A DNA stretch of 64,000 nt from Palsa-1150 sp036490515 (GCA_036490515.1 DASXDU010000014.1:71659-135658); one strand, 5' to 3'; numbered from the stretch's first letter, positions 49,352 to 58,564 are shown. The notes: generated by a model from the sequence alone, not told the origin. Translations and numbers: made by a program.

Positions 49352-50731
49352 TCACGGGCCGTGGACTGGGAACGCGAGCAGGTGGGGCGACTTCCCGTTG
49401 AACGCGCCCGTCCCGGGAGTCGCTGCGCCGCCGTCCTGCGGGTTCAGGTACGCCGGCTGGAGGGGGTCACCGACGAGGACGAACACGTAGCTCTGCCCGA
49501 CGGCGAACGATCCTCCGGGCGGAGGCGAGCGGTACGTGAGCGCGTCGATGACGGGAAGCGACTCGAGCAGCGGCGGGATGCACGGACCGACAGCGGGGCA
49601 GTTGCCCGGCCCCGTGGGCGCGCCGCCGAGCACCATCTCGACGCCGAAGCCCGCGTCGCCGTCGTACGGGAGGACTGGCATGGTGGCGAGCGTCTCGGGG
49701 GTCAGCGTGCCGAAGGGAGACGTCTGCGTGATCGGCGCGATCGTCGGAGAGCCCGAGGACGGCTGCGCCCAGAACCCGGCCCACGTGTCGGCGCCGACGT
49801 CGCGCGTGACCGCGTCCCATGCCAGCGAGGCGTTGGCGATCTGCGCGCCCATTCCCCCGTCGAGCTGCGTCACGCCGTCGAGCTCCCATAGGGTGAGCGA
49901 GAGATCGCCCGTGGCGACCTCGTAGTCCTGGGGGCACCGCGACGCTTCCGAGGCACTCTCCCCCGGCGCACAGCCGGTCACGGCGACGACCCACGACGTC
50001 CCGCGCAGGAGGCACCCGGCGGGGTTGTCCTGGCACGACTGGACGGTGCCCACGTACCAGTACTGGGAGCCGATCTGGAGCGTGCCCCCGCCGATGCCGC
50101 TGACCCCGAGACCGTCCGTTCCGATGAGCCCCTCGCACGGGACCTCGACGCCTGCATCCGGCCCGCCGTCGGCGGTGTCGGCCGCGATCTGCGACGCGTC
50201 GATGACGAAGATCGAGAACGTCCGGAACGCGGGGTCGAACGAGGCCAGCTGCGGATCGTCGGCGAGGCGCACTCCGTATCCCGGGTAGAGACCCGCCATC
50301 GCGAAGTCGGGAGATCGTGGCGCGTCCGGGAACGCGTTCACCCCTCCGGTGACGACGATGGCGCCGCCGTTGGCGGGATCGCCGTAACCGATGCAGATGC
50401 GCACGGGCGTCGCCTTCGCGTCCGAGGTGGCGTTGACGAGGTAGACGCTGGCCAGCGACGCTCCCGCTTCGGGAGATCCCTCGGCGTCGGGCTCGAGGGA
50501 CGACGCGTCTGCGTCGCCCGCGCCCGCGTCCACGGCCGCGTCCAAGCTCGCGTCGGCGGAGGCCGAGCCATCGCTTCCTCCCGTCGCGTCGGAGGGGCCT
50601 GCGTCTCGCGCGGGCGGCGCGCCGCCGGTGGAGCCGGCGTGGCAGGCGGCGACGGCGAGGGCCGAGGCGAGCGGCAAGACCCACCGGAGTGGCCACGGCG
50701 GCGTGCACGGCGGGCAGAGCCTACGCGCCAT
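49352..50731 (-). CDS. Predicted lipoprotein with Asp/Ala-rich linker and DUF4397-like beta domain
   Basis: A 459-residue exported protein. The signal WVLPLASALAVAAC ends in a lipobox cysteine near residue 30; a linker of Asp/Ala/Ser (SADASLDAAVDAGAGDADASS) runs to about 95, typical of myxobacterial surface lipoproteins. The mature domain is beta-rich (ASVYLVNATSDAKATPVRICIGYGD; LYPGYGVRLADDP; LQIGSQYWYVGTVQSC) and resembles DUF4397-type immunoglobulin-like domains; it repeats once loosely. Cysteines at several places can pair. Divergent from the kinase gene downstream by 57 bases. No enzymatic motif seen. Confidence 0.7.
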   Translation of the reverse strand: MARRLCPPCTPPWPLRWVLPLASALAVAACHAGSTGGAPPARDAGPSDATGGSDGSASADASLDAAVDAGAGDADASSLEPDAEGSPEAGASLASVYLVNATSDAKATPVRICIGYGDPANGGAIVVTGGVNAFPDAPRSPDFAMAGLYPGYGVRLADDPQLASFDPAFRTFSIFVIDASQIAADTADGGPDAGVEVPCEGLIGTDGLGVSGIGGGTLQIGSQYWYVGTVQSCQDNPAGCLLRGTSWVVAVTGCAPGESASEASRCPQDYEVATGDLSLTLWELDGVTQLDGGMGAQIANASLAWDAVTRDVGADTWAGFWAQPSSGSPTIAPITQTSPFGTLTPETLATMPVLPYDGDAGFGVEMVLGGAPTGPGNCPAVGPCIPPLLESLPVIDALTYRSPPPGGSFAVGQSYVFVLVGDPLQPAYLNPQDGGAATPGTGAFNGKSPHLLAFPVHGP

Positions 50732-50788
50732 TCCGCTACTCTAGGCCGGCGTGCCGGCGGACGCCCGCGCCGCGCCTTCCGTCGTACG

Positions 50789-52138
50789 ATGCCGCCCGTG
50801 GAGCAGCTGCTGCGCCAAGGCCGGTACGCCCTCCTCGGCTCGCTGGGCGAAGGTTCGCAGGGGCGCACGTACGACGCCGTCGACAAGCGCGAGGGCCAGG
50901 CGGTCGCGATCAAACGCTTCGACGTTCGCGGCGCGGCGTCGTGGAAGGACGTCGACCTCGCCGAGCGCGAGGCGCGCGTCCTCCAGCAGCTCTCGCACCC
51001 GCGCCTGCCCCGCTACGTGGATCGCTTCGAAGAGGACGGCGCGCTCTACCTCGTGATGGAGAAGATCGAAGGCGAGAACCTCGCGGTGATGCGCAAGCGC
51101 GGGCAGCTCCTCGACGAGAAGGGCGTGCTGCGCCTTCTGCAGGACGCGTCCGAGGTGCTCGACTACCTCCACGGGCGGTCGCCCCCGGTCATCCACCGCG
51201 ACCTCAAGCCGGGCAACGTGCTGCGCCGGCCCGACGGGTCCTTCGCCTTCGTCGACTTCGGCGCGGTGCGCGACAAGCTGCGACCCGAGGGCGGGTCGAC
51301 CATCGTCGGGACCTTCGGCTACATGGCGCCCGAGCAGTTCCAGGGGCGCGCGCTGCCGGGGTCCGACGTCTACGCCATCGCCGCGACGGCGCTGACGCTC
51401 CTCACCGGGCGCGACCCCGAGGATCTCCCGCACAAGGGTCTCGGCATCGACGTGCGCGCGGCCCTGCGGGGGACCCGCGTCGGCGAGCGCACGACGTCGC
51501 TGCTCGAGCGGATGCTGGATCCGGATCCCGACCGCCGGGCGTCCCGCATCGCGCCGCTCCTCGAACGCGCGGGCCGCGGCGAGCGACGGGAGGCAGGAGC
51601 AGCGCGAGCGACGGGGCGGAACGCATCCCGGCAGGCGCCCCCGGAAGTCGACCCGCGCGAGGTGCACCGCGACCGAGCCCGCCGCTACGCGGAGCGAATC
51701 ACCCGGCGCGAGGTCCGGCGCGCCCAGCGCGCAGCGCGACGCAATGCCCGCTGGAGGAGCGGTCCTCCGCTGCCGCTGTCGCTCCTCTTCGGTCTCCTGA
51801 GCTTCGTGGCCATGCTCGCCGTGACCATCGCCACCCAGATCGCCGTTCCCCTCGTCCTGACCCTTCTCTCGATCGTCGTCGCGCCCCGCGCGATGCGGCG
51901 AGCGGCCGACAGCGTTCGTAAGGCCGGCCACCGGGCACTCGAGCAAATCCAGAACGCCCAGCGCCAGGCGAGGGCGGCCCGGGACCCGGCGCCGGCGCCG
52001 CAACCGAAGGCGCGCGTGGAGCCGGACGAAGGCGGGGCGCGGGTTCGCGTCGAAGACGAGGGCGAACGGGACGAGGAAACCGACGAGGACCTCGAGGAGC
52101 GCGCGGGCCCGGGGCGTGGCGCGGGCCGCCGGGGCTGA
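50789..52138 (+). CDS. Ser/Thr protein kinase with C-terminal hydrophobic hairpin
   Basis: A 449-residue eukaryotic-type kinase. The Gly-rich loop is LGEGSQGRTYDA, the lysine is in VAIKRFDV (near residue 46), the catalytic loop HRDLKPGN near 133, DFG near 152 and the APE motif MAPEQFQ near 178, so it should be active on Ser/Thr. After the kinase domain comes an Arg/Ala-rich linker (about 260-320) and two closely spaced membrane helices (about 325-370, LPLSLLFGLLSFVAMLAVTIATQIAVPLVLTLLS), then an acidic tail. It is a close relative of the kinase at 57374-58564. A second kinase-like gene begins three bases after its stop. Confidence 0.9.
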   Translation: MPPVEQLLRQGRYALLGSLGEGSQGRTYDAVDKREGQAVAIKRFDVRGAASWKDVDLAEREARVLQQLSHPRLPRYVDRFEEDGALYLVMEKIEGENLAVMRKRGQLLDEKGVLRLLQDASEVLDYLHGRSPPVIHRDLKPGNVLRRPDGSFAFVDFGAVRDKLRPEGGSTIVGTFGYMAPEQFQGRALPGSDVYAIAATALTLLTGRDPEDLPHKGLGIDVRAALRGTRVGERTTSLLERMLDPDPDRRASRIAPLLERAGRGERREAGAARATGRNASRQAPPEVDPREVHRDRARRYAERITRREVRRAQRAARRNARWRSGPPLPLSLLFGLLSFVAMLAVTIATQIAVPLVLTLLSIVVAPRAMRRAADSVRKAGHRALEQIQNAQRQARAARDPAPAPQPKARVEPDEGGARVRVEDEGERDEETDEDLEERAGPGRGAGRRG

Positions 52139-52141
52139 ATC

Positions 52142-52939
52142 ATGCGGCCGGTCGCCCCCGAAGGGTTCGTCGCGATCGCAGGGACGGAGCAGCCGGGCGG
52201 CGCGTTCGAGGTGGAGCGCGAGGGGACCCTCTGCGTATGCAAGCGGTTGCCGCCCCGCGCTCGCGAGGAGCCGTGGATGCGCGCGCGACTCGTCGCCGAG
52301 GGGGCGCTGCTGGAGCGGCTCGGAGGCCGCGGCGCGCCCCGCCACGTGGGATCCGGCGAGGACCACGCCGGGCCGTGGATCGTGATGGAGCGCGTGCCAT
52401 GGCCCTCGCTCGATTCCCGCGCAGGTGAGGAGAGTCGCGGGGGCCCAACGTGGCCAGCGTGGCTGGCGCGCGCCGCGATCGCGGCCTTCGAAGCGCTCTC
52501 CGCGGTCCACGGCGCGGGCGTCGTACACGGGGACCTCAGCCCCGCGAACGTGCTCGTCGACACGGGCGCCGCGCATGCGGTCCTCGTCGACTTCGATCTC
52601 GCCGTCGGCGCAGGCATGCCTCCCCTGCCGCCCGGTCCGTTCCGCGGGACCCTCCGGTTCGCCGCCCCCGAGGCTGCCCGTGGCGAGCCCCTCGATCGCC
52701 GCAGCGACGCGTTCGCCCTCGCTGCCTCGCTCCTCTTCGTTGCCTCGGGCGAGCCGCCGCGGCCGGAGACGACCCCGGCCGCGATGCTCCTCGCCGCCGC
52801 GGAACGCTCGATCGAGCCCTGGGCCCGGCGCGCCGCCGCGACGCTCGAGCCCGCGATGGGCCGCGCGCTCGTCGCGTGCTGCGCCTTCGATCCGCGCGAG
52901 CGCTCCGACGACCTTGGGCGCGCGAGCCCCCTGGCCTAG
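52142..52939 (+). CDS. Compact protein kinase-like protein with altered catalytic loop
   Basis: A 265-residue protein with the lower lobe of the kinase fold: the catalytic loop is HGDLSPANVL (the lysine of HRDLKPxN replaced by serine; arginine replaced by glycine), the DFG motif is DFD, and the APE region is FAAPEAARG, with the usual Asp and Arg afterwards (DRRSDAFALA, RERSDD). The N-terminal lobe is short; a lysine in CVCKRLPPR could be the ATP-binding lysine. HGDLxxxN is a recognised variant in lipid/aminoglycoside-type kinases, so activity is possible. It follows the preceding kinase by three bases and probably forms a pair with it. Confidence 0.72.
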   Translation: MRPVAPEGFVAIAGTEQPGGAFEVEREGTLCVCKRLPPRAREEPWMRARLVAEGALLERLGGRGAPRHVGSGEDHAGPWIVMERVPWPSLDSRAGEESRGGPTWPAWLARAAIAAFEALSAVHGAGVVHGDLSPANVLVDTGAAHAVLVDFDLAVGAGMPPLPPGPFRGTLRFAAPEAARGEPLDRRSDAFALAASLLFVASGEPPRPETTPAAMLLAAAERSIEPWARRAAATLEPAMGRALVACCAFDPRERSDDLGRASPLA

Positions 52940-52957
52940 GCTGTCGCCGAGCCCTCG

Positions 52958-54031
52958 ATGGTACGGCCCCGCGTGCACGGTCTGCTCCAGTCCTTGCTGG
53001 TGGTGGTCGCGTGCGTGGCCAGCGGGACGCTCGAGTGCGGCGGCCCTCCCGTCTCGGCGAAGGAGCAGCGCGGGTCTCACGTCTACGGCCGGATGTGCTC
53101 CGTGTGCCACGGCCCCTCGGGACAGGGATACGCGGCCGACCAGGCGCCGACCCTGACGCGGCACGACTTCCTCGCGACCGTCGACGACGACTACCTGCGC
53201 GCCGCGATCAACGATGGTCGCGCCGGCACGACCATGTCGGCCTGGTCGTCCTTCCGCGGCGGTCCCCTCTCGCTCGACGACACGAACGCCGTCGTCGCCT
53301 ACCTCCGCTCCTACGCCGACCAACCCCGCGCCGTCCTCGACGATCACCCCTCGAAGGGCAACCCCCTGCGCGGCAAGGACCTCTTCGCGCGCGAGTGCGC
53401 CGCCTGCCACGGCGAGCACGGCACGGGCGGCCCCTTCGTCGGGATCGGCAGCTCCGACCTGCTCCGCGCGGCGAAGGACGGCTTCCTCCGCTACGCCATC
53501 GCGAACGGCCGGCCCGGGACGCCGATGCCCGCGTTCGGCGACAGGCTCGGCGCCGCGGGGATCGACGACGTCCTCGCGCTCCTCCGCCAGTGGCAGGCGA
53601 CCGCGCCGCGCATCCTCAAGCCGCCGGCGAAGCTCCCGCCGCTCCCGCTCGGGCCCGTCCCGCTCAACCCGCACGGCCCCGAGCCCGAGGGCTTCTCGGC
53701 GACGCCGCAGACGACCAAGCTCGACGTCGTGAAGCGCGAGCTCGACCGCGGTGCGCGCATGGCCCTCCTCGATGCGCGCGCGTCCTCCGACTACATCGGC
53801 GAGCACATCGCCGGCGGGGTCAGCGTCCCCTTCTACGACATCGACCCGTACGTCGCGCAGCTCCCGAAGGACGCGTGGCTCGTCTGCTACTGCTCGTGCC
53901 CGCACGCCGAGTCGGGGCAGCTCGCCGCGAAGCTCGTGCAGCGCGGCTTCACCAAGGTCACGGTGCTCGACGAGGGCCTCCGCGTGTGGAAGGCCAAGGG
54001 CTACGCGACGCACCAGGGGTTCGACCCGTAG
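52958..54031 (+). CDS. Diheme cytochrome c fused to a rhodanese domain
   Basis: A 357-residue exported protein. The N terminus is a signal or anchor (LLQSLLVVVACVASG). Two c-type heme sites follow: CSVCH at 47-51 and CAACH near 148, each with a later methionine as axial ligand (GTTMSAWSS and GTPMPAFGD). After a Pro-rich linker (about 215-245) residues ~250-357 form a rhodanese domain with the Cys loop VCYCSCPHAESG near 309-320, in which the first cysteine of CYCSC may be the active cysteine. The combination of electron carrier and sulfurtransferase suggests periplasmic sulfur or thiol redox, substrate unknown. It is followed by an ABC exporter 10 bases away. Confidence 0.85.
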   Translation: MVRPRVHGLLQSLLVVVACVASGTLECGGPPVSAKEQRGSHVYGRMCSVCHGPSGQGYAADQAPTLTRHDFLATVDDDYLRAAINDGRAGTTMSAWSSFRGGPLSLDDTNAVVAYLRSYADQPRAVLDDHPSKGNPLRGKDLFARECAACHGEHGTGGPFVGIGSSDLLRAAKDGFLRYAIANGRPGTPMPAFGDRLGAAGIDDVLALLRQWQATAPRILKPPAKLPPLPLGPVPLNPHGPEPEGFSATPQTTKLDVVKRELDRGARMALLDARASSDYIGEHIAGGVSVPFYDIDPYVAQLPKDAWLVCYCSCPHAESGQLAAKLVQRGFTKVTVLDEGLRVWKAKGYATHQGFDP

Positions 54032-54041
54032 GGGCGCGCGC

Positions 54042-54983
54042 ATGGGCACCGCCGCCATCGAGCTCCGCGACGTCTCGAAGCGCTTCGCGTCGATCCTGTC
54101 GCTCGACCGGCTCACGCTGCGCGTCGAGCCGGGCACGGTCTTCGGGTACCTCGGCCCGAACGGCGCGGGGAAGACGACGACGCTGCGCGTCCTGCTCGGC
54201 CTGGTGCGCCCCGACGCGGGAGAGGTGCGCGTCCTCGGGCTCGACCCGCGCAGCGAGGGCAAGGCCGTACGCGCGGCGCTCGGCGTGCTCCTCGAGAACG
54301 ACGGGCTCTACGACCGGCTGACTGCCGCGCAGAACCTCGAGTTTTACGCCCGCATCCGCGGCATCGACGGCGCCGAGCGAGCCCGCCGTCTCGAGGAGAT
54401 GCTCCGCGCCTGCGACCTCTGGGACCGGCGCGGCGACCGCGTCGTCACCTTCTCGAAGGGCATGCGCCAGAAGCTCGCCGTCGCCCGCGCGCTCCTGCAC
54501 CGCCCGCGGCTCGTCCTGCTCGACGAGCCGTTCACGGGCCTCGACCCGGTCGCCGCCGCGGAGCTCCGCGCGAACATCGTGGCGCTGGCGCGCGAGCACG
54601 GCATCACGGTGCTCCTCACGACGCACGACCTCGCCCACGTCGAGCGCTCGTGCGATCGCGTCGCAGTCCTCCGCGCCGGAGCCGTCGTCGCGAGCGGCAC
54701 GATCGAGGAGCTGCGCGCGGGCGGCAAGGACGAGGAGGTCGGCGTCGGCGGCGCGGGCCTGACCGAGGACCTGCTCGCGGCGATGAAGGCCGACGGCCTG
54801 CTCGCGTCCTACGCGCTGGACGCGGCGCGGTCGCCTCCCTGGGCGCGGGTCACGTGCGCCCACGGGCAGCGCCCGATGCTCGGAGCGGAGCTCGTCCGCC
54901 GCGGCGTCGCGCTCGAGGAGCTCACCACGCTGCGCGCCTCGCTCGAGGAGACGTTCCTCGCGCTCGTCGGAGGCTCGCCGTGA
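54042..54983 (+). CDS. ABC transporter ATP-binding protein (ABC-2 / CcmA-NosF type)
   Basis: A 313-residue ATPase: Walker A GPNGAGKTTT (near 41), signature FSKGMRQK in place of the usual LSGGQ (near 134), Walker B LVLLDEPFTGLDP (near 156) and H-loop TTHDLAHVERS. Residues ~210-313 are an extra C-terminal domain of the kind seen in ABC-2 exporters. Its stop overlaps the permease GTG (GTGA), so both are co-translated. The gene upstream encodes a c-type cytochrome/rhodanese, hinting at a link with envelope redox, as NosF/NosY do for nitrous oxide reductase; that analogy is only contextual. Confidence 0.9.
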   Translation: MGTAAIELRDVSKRFASILSLDRLTLRVEPGTVFGYLGPNGAGKTTTLRVLLGLVRPDAGEVRVLGLDPRSEGKAVRAALGVLLENDGLYDRLTAAQNLEFYARIRGIDGAERARRLEEMLRACDLWDRRGDRVVTFSKGMRQKLAVARALLHRPRLVLLDEPFTGLDPVAAAELRANIVALAREHGITVLLTTHDLAHVERSCDRVAVLRAGAVVASGTIEELRAGGKDEEVGVGGAGLTEDLLAAMKADGLLASYALDAARSPPWARVTCAHGQRPMLGAELVRRGVALEELTTLRASLEETFLALVGGSP

Positions 54984-55684
54984 ACGAAGCCCTCACCGTG
55001 CTGCGCAAGGAGCTCTGGGAGATCGCGGGCGAGCGCCAGTCGCGGCGGGGCGGCCTCGTCCAGGCGCTCGTCATCGTCGTCGTGATGGGCATCCTCTACC
55101 CGGCGTCGACCGGCCACTTCTGGCGCGCGAACCATCCCATCGCGATCGTCTACTTCGCGTTCTTTCCCGGCATGCTCGCCGTCACCGTGGCGGCCGACGC
55201 CTTCGCGGGCGAGCGCGAGCGCCGGACACTCGAGACGCTCCTCGCGACGCCGCTCGGCGAGTGGGCCATCCTCGCCGGCAAGGCGGCCGCCGCCATCGTC
55301 TGGGCCCTCTCGGTGACCGTCGTCGCGTTCGCGTGCGCCCTCGTCACGGTGAACGTCACGGGCCGCGAGCCCGGCCTCTACCTCCCGTCCGCGGTCCTCG
55401 TCGCGGGCACCTTCCTCGGCGCGCTCGCGTCGGCGCTCCTGCTCACGGGCATCGCCATCCTCCTCTCGATGCGCGTCGCCGTCGCGCGCTCCGCGCAGCA
55501 GATGACGGCCCTCCTCGGCCTCGTCGTCTTCGGCGGAGTCGCCGCTGCGTGGGTCGCCCTGGGCCTGCCGCTCACCTGGCCCAACGTCCTCGGCGCCGAG
55601 GTCGTCCTCTGCGCCCTGGGCGTCGCGGCGCTCGCGGGCGCGCGCGCCGGCTTCCGGCGGGACCGCTTCTTCGAGACGCGTTGA
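54980..55684 (+). CDS. ABC-2 type transporter permease
   Basis: A 234-residue polytopic inner-membrane protein. Start is GTG at 54980, overlapping the ATPase stop. About six transmembrane helices are visible (GLVQALVIVVVMGILYP; IAIVYFAFFPGMLAVTVAADAFAG; AILAGKAAAAIVWALSVTVVAFACALVTV; AVLVAGTFLGALASALLLTGIAILL; MTALLGLVVFGGVAAAWVAL; VLGAEVVLCALGVAALAGA). The conserved ERERRTLETLLATPL between helices two and three is the coupling helix typical of ABC-2 exporters. Paired with the preceding ATPase; substrate unknown. Confidence 0.9.
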   Translation: MNEALTVLRKELWEIAGERQSRRGGLVQALVIVVVMGILYPASTGHFWRANHPIAIVYFAFFPGMLAVTVAADAFAGERERRTLETLLATPLGEWAILAGKAAAAIVWALSVTVVAFACALVTVNVTGREPGLYLPSAVLVAGTFLGALASALLLTGIAILLSMRVAVARSAQQMTALLGLVVFGGVAAAWVALGLPLTWPNVLGAEVVLCALGVAALAGARAGFRRDRFFETR

Positions 55685-55720
55685 CTTGCGAGGCCCCGGC
55701 GGCGGGGCGTACGTTCAAAT

Positions 55721-57355
55721 GTGGTGAACCGCGCCCCCTCCGTCGCGCCGGCGGCCACCGGGACGCGCCCCACGCGCGGTCCCCAGATCCACGTCGCGCT
55801 CGCCGACGAGCTCCGGCGGCTCGAGCGGGCCACGGTCTGGATCCTCTTCGTGATGTCCGCCTTCGGCGTCGTGCTCGGCGCGGTCGTCGGGCTGGTCCTG
55901 CGCACGCGCTTCGGCTTCGTCCAGGGCGGCTTCTCGGCGCTCGCCGCCCTCTGGTTCCTCGCGTACGGCAAGGTGCTCGACCGCGGCCACGTCGGGCGCC
56001 GCCTCCGCGTCGCGCAGGCGCTCGTCGAGAGCACCCTGCCGTGGGCCTCGATGCTCCTCGTCGCGTCGAGCCAGGGCCCCGTCTACGCGCTCGGATCGTG
56101 GGTCCCACCCGTCCTCTTCTACGCGCTCATGCTCGTCGGCGTCGCGCGCCTCCGGCCCGCGCTCTGCCTCGGGTACGGCATCGCGGGCGCCGTCCTCTTC
56201 GCCGCCGCGTACTTCGCCGTGCTCCGCCCGCACCTGCCCGCCGCCGCGCCCCTCTTTGCGCTCCCGTCGATGCAGGCGTCGCGCTCCGCCACGATGGTCG
56301 GCAGCGGCCTGCTCTGCGCCTTCATCGCGCGCGCGCTCCTCCGCGCGATCAGCCGCGCCGAGAGCACCGTCCGCGCGCAGAACCTCTTCGGCAAGTACCG
56401 CCTCGTCCGCGAGATCGCCCACGGCGGCATGGGCTTCGTCTTCGAGGCGGTCTACTGCCCCGAGGGCGGCTTCGAGCGCCGCGTCGCGGTCAAGCGCATC
56501 CACCCGCACCTCGCGGCCACCGACCGCTTCGTCGAGGCCTTCCGCGACGAAGCGCGGCTCTCGGCGCGCCTCGCCCACCCGGCCATCGTCCAGGTGCTCG
56601 ACTTCGGCCGCATCGACGACTCGTACTTCCTCGTCATGGAGTACGTCGAGGGCGTGACGCTCGGCGCGATGATGTCGCGGACGAAGGACGAGCCCCTCGC
56701 TCCCGACCTCGTCGGCCACGTCCTGCGCGAGATCCTCGGCGCGCTCGCCTACGCGCACGAGGGCGCGCGCGGCGCCGACGGCCGCCCGCTCCGCGTCGTC
56801 CACCGCGATCTCTGCCCGCCGAACGTCCTCGTTTCGACCAACGGCGAGGTCAAGCTCACCGACTTCGGCATCGCGCGCAGCCTCGCCGACGCGAGCGAGT
56901 CGCTGACGAAGCACGTCTCCGGCCACGCCGGCTACATGGCCCCCGAGCAGGCGCGCGCCGAGGCCTTCGACACGCGCGCGGACCTCTTCCCCGTCGGCGT
57001 CATCGCGTGGGAGCTCCTCGCCCAGCGGCGCCTCTTCTCGTCGGGCAACCCTGCGGCCTCGCTCCTCGCGCTCCTCAACGACACGGTCCTCCCCATCACC
57101 GTGGTGCGCCCCGAGCTCGACGAGCGCTGGGCGGCCTTCATCGCCCGCGGGCTCGCGCGCGATCCGGCGAACCGCTTCACGACCGCGCAGGAGATGCTCG
57201 ACGCCCTCGACGCGATCCCCGAGTCGCGCGGCGCGGGCGCCGAGCGGCTCGGGCGCATCGTCGCCGGGATGGTCGGCGCTCCGGAGAGCGCGCTGCCGCC
57301 CGAGTCCGAGACGTCCGTCGAGACCGGGGGACGAACGCGGACGATGCCGGCGTGA
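55721..57355 (+). CDS. Ser/Thr protein kinase with N-terminal polytopic membrane domain
   Basis: A 544-residue kinase in which the membrane part comes first: about five or six hydrophobic helices (residues ~37-215). The kinase domain then occupies about 225-500: YRLVREIAHGGMGFVFEA, VAVKRIHPHL, catalytic loop HRDLCPPNVL with cysteine in place of the usual lysine, DFG in LTDFGIARS, and MAPEQARAE. A short tail with Ser/Thr/Glu ends the protein. The K-to-C change in the catalytic loop is also met as S or other residues in myxobacterial kinases (HRDVSPxN). Start: one of two tandem GTG codons (55721, 55724); no clear ribosome binding site. Convergent with the next kinase gene by 18 bases. Confidence 0.85.
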   Translation: MVNRAPSVAPAATGTRPTRGPQIHVALADELRRLERATVWILFVMSAFGVVLGAVVGLVLRTRFGFVQGGFSALAALWFLAYGKVLDRGHVGRRLRVAQALVESTLPWASMLLVASSQGPVYALGSWVPPVLFYALMLVGVARLRPALCLGYGIAGAVLFAAAYFAVLRPHLPAAAPLFALPSMQASRSATMVGSGLLCAFIARALLRAISRAESTVRAQNLFGKYRLVREIAHGGMGFVFEAVYCPEGGFERRVAVKRIHPHLAATDRFVEAFRDEARLSARLAHPAIVQVLDFGRIDDSYFLVMEYVEGVTLGAMMSRTKDEPLAPDLVGHVLREILGALAYAHEGARGADGRPLRVVHRDLCPPNVLVSTNGEVKLTDFGIARSLADASESLTKHVSGHAGYMAPEQARAEAFDTRADLFPVGVIAWELLAQRRLFSSGNPAASLLALLNDTVLPITVVRPELDERWAAFIARGLARDPANRFTTAQEMLDALDAIPESRGAGAERLGRIVAGMVGAPESALPPESETSVETGGRTRTMPA

Positions 57356-57373
57356 GCCCGGGGCAGAGACGCG

Positions 57374-58564
57374 TCAGCGGGCGCTGCGCTGGCGCGCTTC
57401 CTCGACGGGAGCGTCGGCGTCCGTCCCCGCGGCTTCGTCGGGCAGGCGAGCGCCCATCCCCACGCGCACCTGGGCCCGGGGCTCCTCCACGGCGACGAGG
57501 GCGCGCGCGACGTCGGCCGACGCGGTCTCGGCGTTCCAGCGGCGGACGAGCATGCGGAGAACTGCGCCCTTGTGCCAGCCGACGATGAGGTTCAGCGCGA
57601 GCCACCCGAACATCACGATGGGGATGCCCTCGGGCATGTCGAGCACCTTGCCGAGCACGATCGGCACGAGCACCCAGCCGAGCCCCCAGAGCGCCCAGAT
57701 GAGGCCGCGCAGGCTCCTCACGACGGCGTCCTCGCTCGACCGCGCGGGCCGCTCCGCCGGGAGGGGAGCGGCCGGCACGCGGACTGTGCGGGTGTCGAGG
57801 GCCGCGGCGACGCTCGCGGCACGCAGATCCGGGTCCGGCTCGAGCATCCGCTCGAGCGACGCGACGAGCTCGGGGCTCGCGCGGCCACCCACGACCGTGC
57901 GGACCTCGACACGAAGCCCCTTGTGCGGCAGCGTCTCGGGCTCGGCACCCGTGAGCGCCGCCAGCGCGGTCGCACCGACCGCGTACACGTCGGACGCCGG
58001 GAGCGAACGCCCCTGGATCTGCTCCGGAGCCATGTAGCCCATCGTCCCGACGACGGTGCTCGCCCCGCGCCGGAAGAGGACCTCGCTCACCGCGCCGAAG
58101 TCGACGAGCACGTAGCTCCCGTCGGGGCGCCGGACGACGTTGGTCGGCTTGATGTCGCGGTGCACGATCGGCGCGCCACGTCCGTGGAGGTACGTGAGCG
58201 CCCGGTCGGCGCAGGCGAGGAACCGTCGCACCTCGGCCTCGGGGAGCGAGCCTTCCCGACGGCGGATGGCGTCGAGCGTCTCGCCCTCCACCTTCTCCAT
58301 GACGAGGTAGAGCGCCCCGTCCTCCTCGAAGTGCTCGAGGTACCGGGGAACGAGCGGGTGGTCGAGCGTCGCCAGGACCCGCGCCTCGCGCTCCGCGAGC
58401 TCCACGTCCTTCCACCGCTTCGCGCCCCGCACGTCGAAGCGCTTGATCGCGACGGACCGGCCGGTCTGCTCGTCCGTCGCCTCGTACGTGGCGCCCTGCG
58501 AGCCCTCGCCGAGGAGGCCCTTCACGACGTACCGCCCGCCCCCGAGGCGCGTGTCGGACTCCAT
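57374..58564 (-). CDS. Ser/Thr protein kinase with C-terminal hydrophobic hairpin (paralogue of the 50.8-kb kinase)
   Basis: A 396-residue kinase almost alike to the one at 50789: both share GEGSQGxTY, VAIKRFDVRGA, WKDVxLAEREARVL, EEDGALYLVMEK and the DFGAV...STxVGTxGYMAPEQ blocks. Motifs: Lys in AIKRFDV near 42, HRDIKPTN near 131, DFG near 150. A Pro-rich segment is followed by two membrane helices (about 272-330, LIWALWGLGWVLVPIVLG and IVMFGWLALNLIVGW) and an acidic tail. The ATG at 58564 follows GAGGAGGGG; the upstream in-frame codon at 58621 is rejected. Likely an inverted duplicate of the other kinase gene across this segment. Confidence 0.9.
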   Translation of the reverse strand: MESDTRLGGGRYVVKGLLGEGSQGATYEATDEQTGRSVAIKRFDVRGAKRWKDVELAEREARVLATLDHPLVPRYLEHFEEDGALYLVMEKVEGETLDAIRRREGSLPEAEVRRFLACADRALTYLHGRGAPIVHRDIKPTNVVRRPDGSYVLVDFGAVSEVLFRRGASTVVGTMGYMAPEQIQGRSLPASDVYAVGATALAALTGAEPETLPHKGLRVEVRTVVGGRASPELVASLERMLEPDPDLRAASVAAALDTRTVRVPAAPLPAERPARSSEDAVVRSLRGLIWALWGLGWVLVPIVLGKVLDMPEGIPIVMFGWLALNLIVGWHKGAVLRMLVRRWNAETASADVARALVAVEEPRAQVRVGMGARLPDEAAGTDADAPVEEARQRSAR

